Source: Gonatopus flavifemur
Lineage: Eukaryota; Arthropoda; Insecta; Hymenoptera; Dryinidae
Assembly: GCA_018340375.1 (NCBI GenBank)
Contig: JAFFJZ010000010.1
Span: 186,001-250,000 of the forward strand
DNA: 64,000 bases
Direction of reading: 5' to 3'
Part shown: in pieces, positions 32,132-42,757 of the stretch
Layout: every line of letters begins with the position of its first letter
Position numbering within the stretch: the first letter of the stretch is position 1
Notes under the pieces: generated by a model
Told to the model about the DNA's origin: nothing
Database searches by the model: none
The model's input: only the letters and a program-made list of their open reading frames with translations
Made by a program: the position numbers and the translations under genes

Positions 32132-32328
32132 TTGTTTCGAAATTTCTCATAGCGAATTAAACTAGGATCGTATGATTTCGTCTCATGTGGCTAGTCTGAT
32201 CCCTCGTTGGTATGTTGTTATAATAATTTTTATTATAATATTCTCTCCGTGTAGAACAGCTGAACTGATGGGGAAATGAACAGCATTTCACGGAATCTAC
32301 GTAATTATTTTCTCACGGTGAATATATA
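32132..32328. other. Unassigned sequence
   Basis: Nothing supported. Confidence 0.4.
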
Positions 32329-32527
32329 CACTGAGAAAACTGTTCAGTTGTCGTAACTGAAAATTTAGTGGGATACAACATCAAATAAAAAATTCAGTTG
32401 TCGCAACAAAATATTAGTTTCTTCAATTACAAATGTTTGTTGAAACAAACAATAATCCAGTTCAGGCAACTTGAATTTTTTATTTAATGTCGTCTTTGGT
32501 TACTGCAACTAAACAGTTCCCCCAGTG
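32329..32527. mobile_element. MITE family D, copy 1 (CACTGAGAAAACTGTTCAG)
   Basis: A 199-bp element with ends CACTGAGAAAACTGTTCAGT and the inverse of AACTAAACAGTTCCCCCAGTG. Its reverse complement matches 59575-59774 throughout (AACAAAATATTAGTTTCTTC, CAGTTCAGGCAACTTG). The interior repeats CAGTTGTCGCAAC words. Confidence 0.85.
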
Positions 32528-32529
32528 CA

Positions 32530-32635
32530 TATGAAGATGGCTAAAGTTGATAACATGTGCAGTACTGGCAAGTTCTATTCGCCATAGTTCGGTAAGAACA
32601 AGGACTTCTATTTCGAGTCGCTATTGCACGACTTA
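32530..32635. repeat. Diverged repeat shared with 3.5 kb
   Basis: CAGTACTGGCAAGTTCTATT and CCATAGTTCGGTAAGAAC match the block at 3540-3585. Confidence 0.5.
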
Positions 32636-32770
32636 CCCCGGGTACTCATGCTAGCGACTGTCGCGCGCGACATCATTAGAAGGAAAAAGAGATCCGAGTT
32701 GAAAACACCTTTCCTCTTTTTTGTTCTAATGCTGTTGCGCGCGATAGTCGCTAGCATGAGTACCCGGGGT
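32636..32770. mobile_element. Foldback element with CATTAGAAGGAAA core
   Basis: ACCCCGGGTACTCATGCTAG pairs with CTAGCATGAGTACCCGGGGT; arms are about 55 bp and GC-rich (GTCGCGCGCGA). The inner sequence CATTAGAAGGAAAAAGAG pairs with CTCTTTTTTGTTCTAATG, as in 24246-24362. Confidence 0.85.
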
Positions 32771-33345
32771 TACGTAGCCGATTTTTGACCATCCACGGCA
32801 GTAATTGCAGCAACTATTTAGTGAATTTCGCAGACTAATACGATAGTTAGACTTGACGTAAATACCTCATAATTAACGGGATATCGATGTTTTTCAGGTC
32901 AACGATAGTGTTAGTTGTACCGACTTACGTGGTACTTGTTCTAACTACCGAGTACCCCAGGAGCACCAGAATATACTATGAACGTTCTTAGAATATTCGA
33001 AATATGTTCTACGTACATTCCAAGAGACCGTTTCATAGGTGCTATGCATATTCATCGAACGTATGTAATTGAATATACGACGGTACGTCAATCGAACGTC
33101 GATTGAATGAATATCGTACATTTCGAATGTACTATGTACATTCTAAGTATATTTAAAACAGTTTCATTCGGAAATTCCATGAACGTTCATCATATGTTCT
33201 TCGTATCTCATTCGTAAATTCTACGAACGTTTTTATTTCGTATATACTTCGAACTTCTGTTGCTGCTTGGGTAGTTCCTGTAACTACTTTCATAGATGTT
33301 TGAAAATTGACTGTATAAGTAGCTGCAACTATTCCTTTTGCCCTG
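32771..33345. mobile_element. Diverged relative of the 47831 foldback, split by a later MITE
   Basis: The left part (32771-32954) has GCCGATTTTTGACCATC, TTGCAGCAACTATTTAG and GTTAGTTGTACCGACTTACG. The right part (33270-33345) has GAAAATTGACTGTATAAGTA and GCTGCAACTATTCCTTTTGC. These mirror the arms of 47831-48348. The insertion between them is at a TA. Confidence 0.6.
32955..33269. mobile_element. MITE with CCCCAGGAGCACCAGAA ends and GAACGTTC words
   Basis: 315 bp with TA on both sides (32953-32954, 33270-33271). Right end reverse complement CCCAAGCAGCAACAGAAG. The interior is an array of GAACGTTCTTAGAATATTCG-like words on both strands. Confidence 0.75.
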
Positions 33346-33581
33346 TGTGTTTCTCAAGCGGGATCAATGATTGTCAACGGTTGTGCGACAAAACTTTTGT
33401 ATTGGGCGGAAGTTCCGGAATCATTAAATCGATCTCACCATGTTTCATGATCTCTCTTAACTCTTCACCATGATTCCTAGTCATCAAAATTTGGGTTCAG
33501 TGATTGCTGGAAGGATACTACCATCTAAGGGTTCAATCCAACAACAAAAAAAGTATCAAGAGACGCGATATCGTCTTGACG
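33346..33581. other. Unassigned sequence
   Basis: Nothing supported; the frame 33267-33473 starts in the MITE. Confidence 0.35.
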
Positions 33582-34170
33582 TCACGCCACGACGCTGCCA
33601 CGTCTAGAAATCTCTGTGAAGAGATATCTTTCGATGACAAACGGAAAGAAAGATTTTCTTTTCGTCATATAGAGGTTTGCTGAGCTGTAAGGGATGGAAG
33701 GGTGGAGGGTGCTTATGAAAATTGGATGAACACTGGTTATAGCACACATAGAACGTATTTTGCAACCTAAACGTTGAAATACAGATAGATTCGTATAGGA
33801 ATCACCAAAATACTTCATACACAATATTTCTTTCCTCTCGTTCGAGGAAAACTTCACCCTATCTATTTCTTGATGAGTGAGCTCGGCATATTCTACGACT
33901 AAAGGTTCACATTTATTACAATTTATGAATTCTAAATTATTTTCTAAACAAATTTTGCATCTCGGGGGCAAGGGTTGATGTTTCTATTTCTCTGGGACAG
34001 AGAGATCCGTTGTTTGGGAATGTCCTTCAATGCTTTATTATATTCTTGCAATAGTTCTTGATATAGTCTAATCTCTCTTTCGAATTTGTATTTCGTTCTC
34101 CGAAGAGCCTTTGGGTTGAGGCCTTTCCCATGTGCATTCGATAATTTTGGCTTGTTGAAAGCATGTCCCC
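33582..34170 (-). pseudogene. Coding-like stretch with one frame break, unknown protein
   Basis: On the minus strand two frames read as one protein-like sequence. From about 34165 to 33975 it gives GHAFNKPKLSNAHGKGLNPK, KYKFEREIRLYQELLQEYNK and ISLSQRNRNINP. A one-base shift in the C-run at 33965-33970 then leads into PRCKICLENNLEFINCNKCE, EIDRVKFSSNERKEILCMKY and FGDSYTNLSVFQ. The first part is charged and probably helical; the second has four spaced cysteines (C-x2-C, C-x2-C) that could be a small zinc-binding motif. The coding end is unclear: the frame stays open to 33582 but loses coding character after SVFQ, where a donor-like GTATTT lies. It may be a decayed gene or transposon protein, or an exon with a sequencing error in the homopolymer. 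I do not recognise the family. Confidence 0.35.
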
Positions 34171-34440
34171 TGACATCAAAAGTTGCAGTGCAACTGTTAC
34201 TTCAGTGTTGCTGCACCAGTTTGTGTTTTGTTGTTGGGGCATTGTTTGATCTCACGTATCATAGCTTCATGTATCCAAACATTTTCGCAGCATCATAACA
34301 ACAACTTTTAGGTTTGTTGCATGTTGCTGCGCATTTGGCGACGCAACCTCCTAGCAACTTTTCAACAGCAGTTGCTCCGTGTTGTTGGGAAGTTGTCGCG
34401 AACTCTTGTAGCACTTTGCTGCCTGGATCGTTTTCGGTTT
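34171..34440. repeat. Word array GTTGCTGCAACTT
   Basis: GTTGCAGTGCAACTG, GTGTTGCTGCACC, AACAGCAGTTGCTCC and AGTTGTCGCGAACT words on both strands. The right edge GCTGCCTGG (inverse CCAGGCAGCAAAG) resembles the CCCAGGAGCACC end at 32955. Confidence 0.5.
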
Positions 34441-34646
34441 TGTAATTCTTCCCAGATAATCTTTATGTTTCGAGTCACTGAAACGAATAGTAATGGAAAG
34501 AAAAAAAAATTTATTATTCAATTAAATATAAATGTATTGTATGTGTGTGGTATTAAAACAAATGACGTGGTCGCGTAATTGTAAATATGAGTTGGTATAA
34601 CAAGATGGTTTTGATTTCAAAGGCTGGGGATTAGAATACTTGAAGT

Positions 34647-34930
34647 TTCAAGTCAATCTCACAAATAAATCGAATTGAACGTAAGTATTCGAATTTGAGG
34701 TAATGTTCAAGTCACTTCCGCAGGTGAATTGGATTAAACACAAGGTATGAGGGTTTGGATTGAAGAAAAGTTCAAGTCAATCCCGCAAGTAAATTGAATT
34801 GAACATACGGTATGAGGGTTTGAATTGAAGGAAAGTTCAAGTCAATTCCGCAAGTAAATTAAATTGAACAGGATGTATGAATATTTGAATTGAAGGAAAG
34901 TTCAAGTCAATTCCGCAAGTAAATCGAGTT
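34647..34930. repeat. Minisatellite, about 65-bp unit, 4.4 copies
   Basis: Units begin TTCAAGTCAATTCCGCAAGT at 34647, 34706, 34773, 34838 and 34903 (periods 59, 67, 65, 65). Units 3 to 5 are closest to each other, so recent copying is at the right side. Confidence 0.85.
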
Positions 34931-35456
34931 GGGCTTGGAAGAAGTGAGTTTTTTTATTAGTCACGAGTATTGTGCGTAGGATATTTACTATTAAAATAAT
35001 GTTGATAAGTGAAAACTTTGAATCAGATGGTAAAGAAGAGAATCTTAGAGACAATGTAACTAATCGTAAGGAAACTCAAACGCGAATGGAATAAATTTCG
35101 TTAGATTTTGGGGCTTTATATACAATTCTGAAAGATGAAATTTTTAGTGGTTAATTTATTATGATGACTTAATGTGTATCAATTTCTTATTAGATAGAAG
35201 TGTACATGAGATATACATTGAAGCTAGAAGGTTGAAGAATAGATTTTATCAGTTTGTAAAAAAAGGAAAGGGACGAATTGGGAAAAGGTGTGTGAGAAAA
35301 GTCATGAAATTTTGAGTGTGACGTTGAAGAGTGGATGACACTCCGTGAGATGCATCGAGTAGCAGTTTTCTTATAGAGGGTTTCGAGTTTTCGTCACTAT
35401 AGAAGATCCTTTTACTTACTGAAGGAATCGTCCTATATAATTCAAATCCATCTAAG

Positions 35457-35488
<32 letters not shown>

Positions 35489-36269
35489 TAGGCATATGAA
35501 TATGTATGTAGATATTTATCCTTTTTCATTAATTTATTTATTTGTATGTTCTCATATTCATTTAGTCAATATGAAGTGAGGACATTACAAGGCCAAGTAC
35601 ATGAAAAAAATCCTGCGAAAACACGTATGAGTGAAAAAGAAGAATTCGTGCGTTGCCGTGTATCTTTACGCGTAAACCGAGATTTGGTATAGTAAAAAAA
35701 TCTTCAACCCCCAATCACTCAATACACATTGTATGTCACGAAGAAAAGATTAAACTTTTATCACATAATCCGACTAAATATTTTCGATCGAGCACACTAG
35801 AAACTGTGTATGCTGAGATACTGCGCCACTGAGATATAAATGTTTCAAATTATCATGCGATTGAAATATCAGAATTTATCCGTTATCGATTCCTTCTAAT
35901 CACGATAGATTTTCTTCATCTTCGGGGTTGGTTTCCAATTTTCTTCATCCTCCAGGTAAATGTGCAATGGGGCATATGTATTCTGTCTCTCTCTTTCTTC
36001 CAACATCCAATAGCGTTCATTCCACTATGGATATGGGGCATTCTTCGAGAAAATTACCCCCATGCTGTCCACTTTTTATTTGAGTCAAAGATTATCAAAA
36101 AAATCATAAAATGTGCAGAAAAACTAGTCTGGAATTCAGAATCCACAAGCATAAGAGGAAAATGCAATATATTGTTTATGTCTGTATCAAATGTCTGTTG
36201 AAGCCTGTGACTGGAGGAGACACATAGGAATACATAAATGTTCAATCATGAACCAATGCCCCTTACAGC
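34931..36269. other. Unassigned sequence with (TA)n
   Basis: A (TA)n tract is at about 35457-35485. No gene recognised; the frame 35962-36201 is not supported. Confidence 0.4.
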
Positions 36270-37060
36270 TCAGAACAGACCAGAGGGCTTCGCCCCCTGA
36301 CTGCTTCGCTTCGCTCAGCAGTCCAACCCCGTTCAAAATGCGCTTCGCTGATTTTTAACAAATCATAGCCTACATATGCTCGCTTCGTTCGCATCTTGAA
36401 CAATTGCGATATCTGGGGATATATTAGAAGGTACTCATCGTTTTTCGCTCGTCTCAAAATACACTGTAAAAAAAACTGGAAACTACTGTGCACCTGGACT
36501 GGAAATTTCCAGTGTTAGTACTGGAATATGGATATTCCAGTACATGTACAGAGATTTTGTTGGTATGGTCCTGAAAATTCACCAAGCATAACTGAAAATT
36601 CAGTCCTTGTACTGGAATTTTCAAGTTTGAGATTGTGTACTGAAATTTTGCTATGATTTCGCGAAAATTTTACTGGCTCGTACTACAATTCTGCAGTTTT
36701 TGTGCGTCAGAAAAAAGTATCCCCTCAATAAGAATTTCGAACTCACGTCCGCCATATCGGATCCGCCATCTTGAATTTGTTTTTTGACGTCAGATTTGGA
36801 TTCCCTACCCTCGAAAACCCCTCGGATCCGAGTAAAAATTTCCGCTCACCGGAAGCGGAGATTGAAACAAATGAAGCGCAAAATGTTTCAATTTCCGCTT
36901 TTTTCGCCCTTTAATACTGTTCCGTTTACTTTTCCGCGTCGCTTCATATCCTTCTTACGCTCCCATCTTCGCTAGGGGACCCAAGTTCTATAATAATCCA
37001 TCGATTCAAGCCAAAATAACGAATATTCAAAGACTGCGGAGAAAATGACATATATACCTA
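36270..37060. repeat. Dispersed retroelement-like repeat, copy 2, with an inserted array
   Basis: Matches 11215-11670 at CTGACTGCTTCGCTTCGCTC / CAGCAGTCC and at GGATCCGCCATCTTGAATTT / TTTGACGTCAGATTTGG / CCCTCGAAAACCCC. Between these blocks, 36463-36715 is an insertion starting CACTGTAAAAAAAACTGG and built of CTGGAAATTTCCAGT words. Confidence 0.65.
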
Positions 37061-37068
37061 TATATATG

Positions 37069-37283
37069 GGGTAAGGCGGGGTAATATGCCAGTGTGGGTA
37101 AAATGCCACTTGGGTGATATTTTCCAAAATTACCGCAGATAGTAGTCATAGCTCAGTCATATGTTCTTCGGAATCAGTTAGTCTACTGATTCAGAAGAAC
37201 ATATGATTGCTATCTGCGGTAATTTTGAAAAATATCACCCAAGTGGCATTTTACCCACACTGGCATATTACCCCGCCTTACCC
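37069..37283. mobile_element. Foldback MITE GGGTAAGGCGGGGTAATATG
   Basis: A 215-bp hairpin with arms of about 100 bp: GGGTAAGGCGGGGTAATATG and the inverse CATATTACCCCGCCTTACCC are exact. The stem continues through GTGGGTAAAATGCCACTTGG and TTACCGCAGATAG. Followed by TA. Confidence 0.9.
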
Positions 37284-38534
37284 TATTAGGGTGTTTAAAA
37301 AAAAAATTGTTTTCGAGTGAAGGGTCTTAAACTCTTGATTCCGACCCCAAACTGAACTTCCTGCAACCTGGGGTCCCTAGCTTTAGATTTAGAGGTCGCT
37401 CAATCGAGTTTTATATTGAGATTTTGATGCCAGTCTGAAAAACCACTTAAAGTGGGGAATTCAGGAATTTTGTGTTCATAATCTACTACAGGTCGTAATT
37501 CTTGACCGATTTTGATGATTTTTTTTTTCAAATGTTCAGAATTAAATTCTTAAGAGAACTGCCGTTCCACATTTTTCAGTCCCTCCCTAATTTTTTCAAT
37601 AAATAAACAAATAGTGTGGAAAAATCTTCAATTTCAGGTATTTGAGCTTGTATCTTCCGAAAAAGTCTTGGGATAAAGTTACTATACAGCAAGATTATTA
37701 CAGGTGTGCTCATTAAATATGAATAATTCGAATAATTACGAATTCAATAATTATAAACAATTTTCATTAAAACATCAGTAATTGGGATAATTTTCGATTG
37801 GGAAATTTTTGAATGGCAGAGAAATTTTTGTTTCGTGGTATTTATTGGGAATCATCATGAATAGTCACAAGTAGTGAATAGTTTTCAAATGGAATTGATA
37901 TTCATAATTGTTATAAACAATTTTATAAACAAATTTTGAACTGAGAAACTTTCTGATGGAAACCTATATCAAGAATTTCCTCTAGGAATCTCTTAAAATT
38001 AGAACATTCTTTCGAAAATTACTGAGCTTTTCTGTAAATATCTAATAAACTCTGAAAACTTGACATGTTCAGAAGGGGAAAACATTGTTGTTGTATGTAT
38101 TTAGTGCGTATCATACTAAGATTCACAGTTTGTATTAAAATTCCTGCAGGAATTAGAACCAAACTTTTCTTTGAGAGAACTTTTTGATGGAAGAAAAACA
38201 TATTATTCCTGCGGTATCTATTGGAAATTATTGTCATGTGATGATAGGAAGTCAATGGAAATCCACATTTTGCATTTACAACCCTAAAATTAATTCTTTT
38301 CCCATCCAAAAATTTTCCAATTGAGAATTTGTTTGTTTACAAAATTGTTAACAACAATAGTTGATGTTGAATTTTACTAAAATTCAATTGCAGATTGTAA
38401 CTAATGGGAACTCTATATAAAAACAGAAACAAAATATTTTTCCCGCTGAAAACACCTCTGAGTTGAGAATTTGTTTATAAAATTATTTACAACAATGATA
38501 TGGATATCAGCTTTTATCTTTGTTCTTTCACTCA
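37284..38534. other. Unassigned sequence, probably old repeat
   Basis: The beginning (TAGGGTGTTTAAAAAAA, GAGTGAAGGGTCTTAAACTC) looks like a known-type arthropod repeat but no partner exists here. The frame at 38019-38309 (minus) has no domain. Confidence 0.35.
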
Positions 38535-39056
38535 CCGGATGTTACAGGTGCATTCTGCAGCCAAAATGCAATAATTTCCCGATTGAAAAAAAAATTTTTA
38601 ACGCTTAGTTTTGGAGATATGAGCATTTTTGAATTTTTGTTCAAATCTAAATCATTCAAAGGCACTGTATGCTACATACTTGGGCTTAATACCACTCGAT
38701 AAGTTGGAAAACGGCGGATCTGTGGAAAAAAATTAAACTATTATATCATTGATAGTTCCGGAGCTATAGCGGTTTGAAATTTTTTAGCTTTTAGCCAATC
38801 AGAATTCAGCAACTTCAAACCGCTATAGCTCCGGAACTATCGATGATATAATAGTTTAATTTTTTTCCACAGATCCGCCGTTTTCCAACTTATCGAATGG
38901 TGTTGAGCTCAAGTATGTAGCACACAGTGTTTTTGAATGATTTGGATTTGAAAAAAAATCTAAAAATGCTTATATCTCCAAAACTAAGCGTTGAAAAAAT
39001 TTTTTGCAAACGGGAAATTATTGCATTTTGGCTGCAGAATATACCTGTGAAATCCG
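38535..39056. mobile_element. Foldback element, 522 bp, with mirrored open frames
   Basis: The arms (38535-38790 and 38805-39056) pair almost throughout, from CCGGATGTTACAGG and the inverse CCTGTGAAATCCGG in to AAACCGCTATAGCTCCGGAA; the loop is under 30 bp. Each arm carries the same open frame, on opposite strands, with CSQNAIISRLKKKF / CSQNAIISRLQKIF and SKSFKGTVCYIL / SKSFKNTVCYIL. No protein function is recognised; the frame may have been conserved only as DNA. Confidence 0.85.
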
Positions 39057-40590
39057 GTCCGCGAATTCTGGGGGCCCTGTTTATGCATACAGCATGAACC
39101 ACTTCTAATACTGTTTACACACACTGGAATTACAATACACCAAAAATCACTTACATACTATGTGAATAACCAAATGCACTTGATAATTCACATTGATTTC
39201 ACATCTTTTTGTTTCCTCTTATATGTTTTTCTCGGTTTTTTTGTGAGTTTTGATTCCTTCGTCATTTGCTTGGCGTTATTTTTTCTACTTTTATTTTTGA
39301 ATCGAAAGAACTTTTATTTTCGCAGGTCCAAATAAATATTCCATCGGCAGAAATGAATATTCGGCTCATTCAAAAAAATGTATATATATTATTAGTATCA
39401 TCTTTCAGATATCACATTCCTATGTAATTAAAAATGTTCATTTTTTCAATATTCATTTGGATCTACTCAAATAATAATTTCTCAGATTCAAAGACGTACT
39501 ATTTCGGCGCGAGCTTTCTGTCAAGGCTCTACCAGTATTCTTCAGAGTTGGACAAGTCTTGCGCCAATGGTAAATTTTTATATAAGTAATTTGGGTGGTT
39601 AATAAAAACAAATCCATAACTGAATTTCTAAAATCCACATAAGGAATGCTTGACATGAAATCCGTACTGTATTTAAATCCCATAATCCATTTAAAAACAA
39701 ATTCAGTCCCTATTATTTTTATCATGAAAATTTAAGTAACACACTACATTAGATTTCTTGAGAAAATCCATCGTATAATTTGTGATACTGTTGATTAAAA
39801 TTTGAATTTTTGTCAGTAGAATGTACCTTTGACATTTCCGTTGGAAGAAAACCACCTTGGAATATAAGGTTCTCTGAATTTTCCAACCTTGAAATTGAAC
39901 CGTATGCTGTAGATAAGAGACCACCTTATTCATCGACTGAATTGATTTCTTTGGTTCCGAAGTAATACTTGAAATTTGATATCAAATTGATTAAACTTGA
40001 TCGAATGTCAATGCCTTGGATTTTCTATCACTCATATTTTGGTCCACAGTATTCTATATTGTAACAGGAAACGGTGAATTTCATAATATTTTCCTGAAGG
40101 AAATGATATAAATTATATACAAAGAATTGAATCAGCTGTAAATTGAAGATAAAAGCTGATGTGTTAGATCAATAACTTATAATCTTTAAATAGCACGACG
40201 TTGATTTCCTATAAAACATGACAGTATTGACGTTAATTTACATTGAGATCGGATACGGTTTTGAATATATAATCATATATAAATAAAATATCGTGCGCAG
40301 TATGAAATTTGATGGAAACAATCAAATACAATAAAATTAATTTCGAATTTAAATATTATCTCCAGACAGTTGAACGTCATAACATCCTTTCGTAGAAACA
40401 CTATAATCTGATTACTGATTTCGAACGTGATGAAAATCAGAAATTCTTATTTCACGCGTATTCATTTAATACACGTGTATTTAAAACCCTTATCTCAAAT
40501 CTCTCAAGATATTCATAATGGGGATGCTTTCTGTCATGTGTATTTAAATACACGTGAAACAGGATATCTAATTAGGATCATTCATAGATC
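39057..40590. other. Unassigned AT-rich sequence
   Basis: 1.5 kb. Frames 39453-39725 and 39703-39933 (minus) lack support. No repeat pairing recognised. Confidence 0.35.
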
Positions 40591-40700
40591 AACATTTTGA
40601 TCTAAGAGATTTTCAGTTTGGAGACCAATGAATTTTCGGTCCTTGAAATGGATCACAAAGCTTCCCTCTAAGGAGGAAGCAATATTCACTAATAATGCTG
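40591..40700. repeat. Copy of the repeat tail at 5701-5810
   Basis: AGAGATTTTCAGTTTGGAGA, GGATCACAAAGCTTCCCTCT and GAGGAAGCAATATTCA match the 5.7-kb copy in order. Confidence 0.6.
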
Positions 40701-41113
40701 ATATTAACATAACCAGCACGGGGTATCGGGAGGGGAAATAAATGAAATATGTAATAAGTACGAGTCTGAAAACATACTGCAGGGTACCCTTCATAATCAT
40801 CGTTTCGTTTTTCTTGCTTCATCTCATCCAGGCGACTCAATGCTTTTTAATAAACGACGAAAAACTTTCGTTACAAAGAAACGTACAGGAATTTTCTGCG
40901 ATTCATATAATTTCTGGGAGTAGCCATGTGATTCTAATTCAATGTATCGATTCGGAATATATTAATAGAGAAAACAAAATTCACTGGAATAGCAGAATGT
41001 GATTTCGCTGTCTCACTTTTCGGTGGAACAGCAAATATTAGGTGTGCAAGGTGAGACTCGGCTTCTTTTTGTCAAATTCAATTTTATTAAAAACATACTT
41101 CTTTCAAGAATTA

Positions 41114-42063
41114 TCAATTAAAATATTCACCGTTATTATCTACAGTCTTTTGCCATTTATCGGGTAGTAGATGATAAATGCCTTCACGATAGAAACTTGG
41201 TGGTTTTGAAACAAAATAGTTATCCAGCCATTTCCGGACATCTTCGATATTCATGAAGTGCTTCTCCTTCAAATGTGACGACATTGATCTAAATAAGTGA
41301 TAATCAGAAGGAGCTAAGCCTGATGAATATGCCGCATGAGTTACAACTTCACGAGCCTAAATTGAAGATGGGTTCCTGGGTTGGTTTTGCTGTATGTAGA
41401 CGTGCATTATCATGCAGCAGCATCACTTTTCGCCTTCCTTGCCCCGTAAATAGTCTTTTATAATCTTCCCTCAGTTTATGAGGAACCCAGTTTCCTTCTT
41501 TCTGTATTTTTCTCAATGCATGCAATCGAAGTGAAATTGCTTGACGAGTAACTCCTAACTGTTCTGCAAGCTCTTCTGGAGTTTGACATGGATTTTTATT
41601 CAGTGAAACTTCAAGTTCTTCATCCTCAAATTTTTTGATTGCACCTGGACGTGGATCGTCCTCAAGACTGAAATTTCCATTACGAAATCTTGTAAACCAC
41701 TTTTTCACTGTCAAATGGTTCACAGAATGTTGACCCAATGTCGTATCAATCAATCCCATATACGGCAAAAATAATTTAGCTGCAACAGCTAAGTAGTTAG
41801 CACGGACACGGACAGCCGTTGAATCAGCTCCTGCAGCTAAATTTTAGCTGTTACAGCAAAAAAATTTGCATTTGTAGTTAATTGATTTGCGATAACAGCT
41901 AAAATTCAGCTGCAGGAGCTAATTTAATGGCTGTCCGTGTCCGTGCTAGCTACTTAGCTGCTGCAGCTAAATTATTTTTCCAAGCTATAGCTTGAGCAGC
42001 ATTTTTATTCATTTGAAAACAGAATAAAATGCAATGACGTAAATGTTGCTTATCGAAATCCAT
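41114..42063 (-). pseudogene. mariner transposase, broken by deletion, frameshift and insertion
   Basis: Read on the minus strand the coding region starts MDFDKQHLRHCILFCF at 42063 and is cut by the hairpin element at 41979-41767. It continues with an HTH segment ([20 protein letters not shown]), a second helix-turn-helix ([20 protein letters not shown]) and the mariner linker WVPHKL. The region holding the first catalytic aspartate is missing right after the linker; the text resumes at [14 protein letters not shown], which carries the second aspartate. A frame shift near 41350 follows, then YSSGLAPSDYHLF (third aspartate of DD34D) and the C-terminus LPDKWQKTVDNNGEYFN with TGA at 41114. It cannot make active enzyme. 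Confidence 0.92.
41767..41979. mobile_element. Foldback element inside the mariner gene
   Basis: A 213-bp hairpin: AAAAATAATTTAGCTGCAAC pairs with its near inverse GCTGCAGCTAAATTATTTTT. Stem words are CACGGACACGGACAGCC and CAGCTGCAGGAGCTAATTTA. It separates codons for the transposase N-terminus from the HTH domain, so it arrived after the mariner. Its GCTGTTACAGCAAA loop words resemble those at 42400. Confidence 0.88.
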
Positions 42064-42466
42064 CTCATAAAATTGATACACAAGAAATTATACTACTTGA
42101 AAATGACTGATATGACAACTGCACTGTCCATGCTACATCTATCCAAAATGGCGGACGAATTGGATGCGTTCAAATATTTTGTTTCATGCAACCAACTTAA
42201 AGCCGAGTTTCAACTTGCACACCTAATAATATGCTGCGTCAATTAATTATTCAGCAGTGTAGCGAAGTATTTACTGTGCCACTTGAATTTTCAGTGCTAT
42301 ATATAGAGTAGAGAACTAATTTATTTGTAGGCATTGACATTTTTGGCCGTCACAGCTAAAAAAATTCGCTGTCATTGCCAACGAGTTGCTGTGAAAGGAA
42401 AAAATTGCTGTTACAGCAAAAAATTTGCTGTCAAGTGAATTGCACAGCGAATTTTTTTTGTATGTG

Positions 42467-42757
42467 ACACTTTGTATTTTTCAACTTTGATGGCACAGAC
42501 AGTTTCAATGAAATAAATCTGGTGAAATCCGCTGAATAATGAGACAACATAGTAGTCAAAATGATGTATATTATATAATTGAATCGCACGACTAAATAGA
42601 TGTATCGATATAACATTCGCGATTATAAATTGAATGACATTTTCAAAATGTGTTTTCAATGCATATAAAAATAATTATAGTGCAAATACAAGCTTGTCTC
42701 CAATTTTGTTCTTCCTACAAACCCAACTTACGTATTTCATTACCAATTCCTTCATAG
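42467..42757. other. Sequence upstream of the candidate exon
   Basis: AT-rich, no repeat recognised; probably intron. It ends in TTTCATTACCAATTCCTTCATAG, a good 3' splice site. Confidence 0.4.

Larger units (their letters stand above)
41036..42228 (-). mobile_element. mariner element, internally deleted, TA-flanked
   Basis: The terminal repeats are TTAGGTGTGCAAGGTGAGAC at 41038 and, from the other end, TTAGGTGTGCAAGTTGAAAC at 42226. TA stands on both sides (41036-41037, 42227-42228), as expected for Tc1/mariner. The element is 1189 bp including a 213-bp hairpin insertion, so the mariner itself is about 976 bp, shorter than the usual 1.3 kb. Confidence 0.92.
40965..42466. mobile_element. MITE-like host element interrupted by mariner
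   Basis: Left fragment 40965-41035 (AAAACAAAATTCACTGGAAT, ATTTCGCTGTC, GAACAGCAAATA) and right fragment 42229-42466 (GCTGTTACAGCAAAAAATTT, TTGCACAGCGAATTTTTTTT) share an inverted outline and the ACAGC-A words of the element at 13497. The mariner copy sits at a TA between them. Confidence 0.5.

Noticed and set aside
34647..34930. CRISPR-like array
   Set aside because: The units are head-to-tail full repeats with no conserved-repeat and variable-spacer pattern, and the DNA is eukaryotic.
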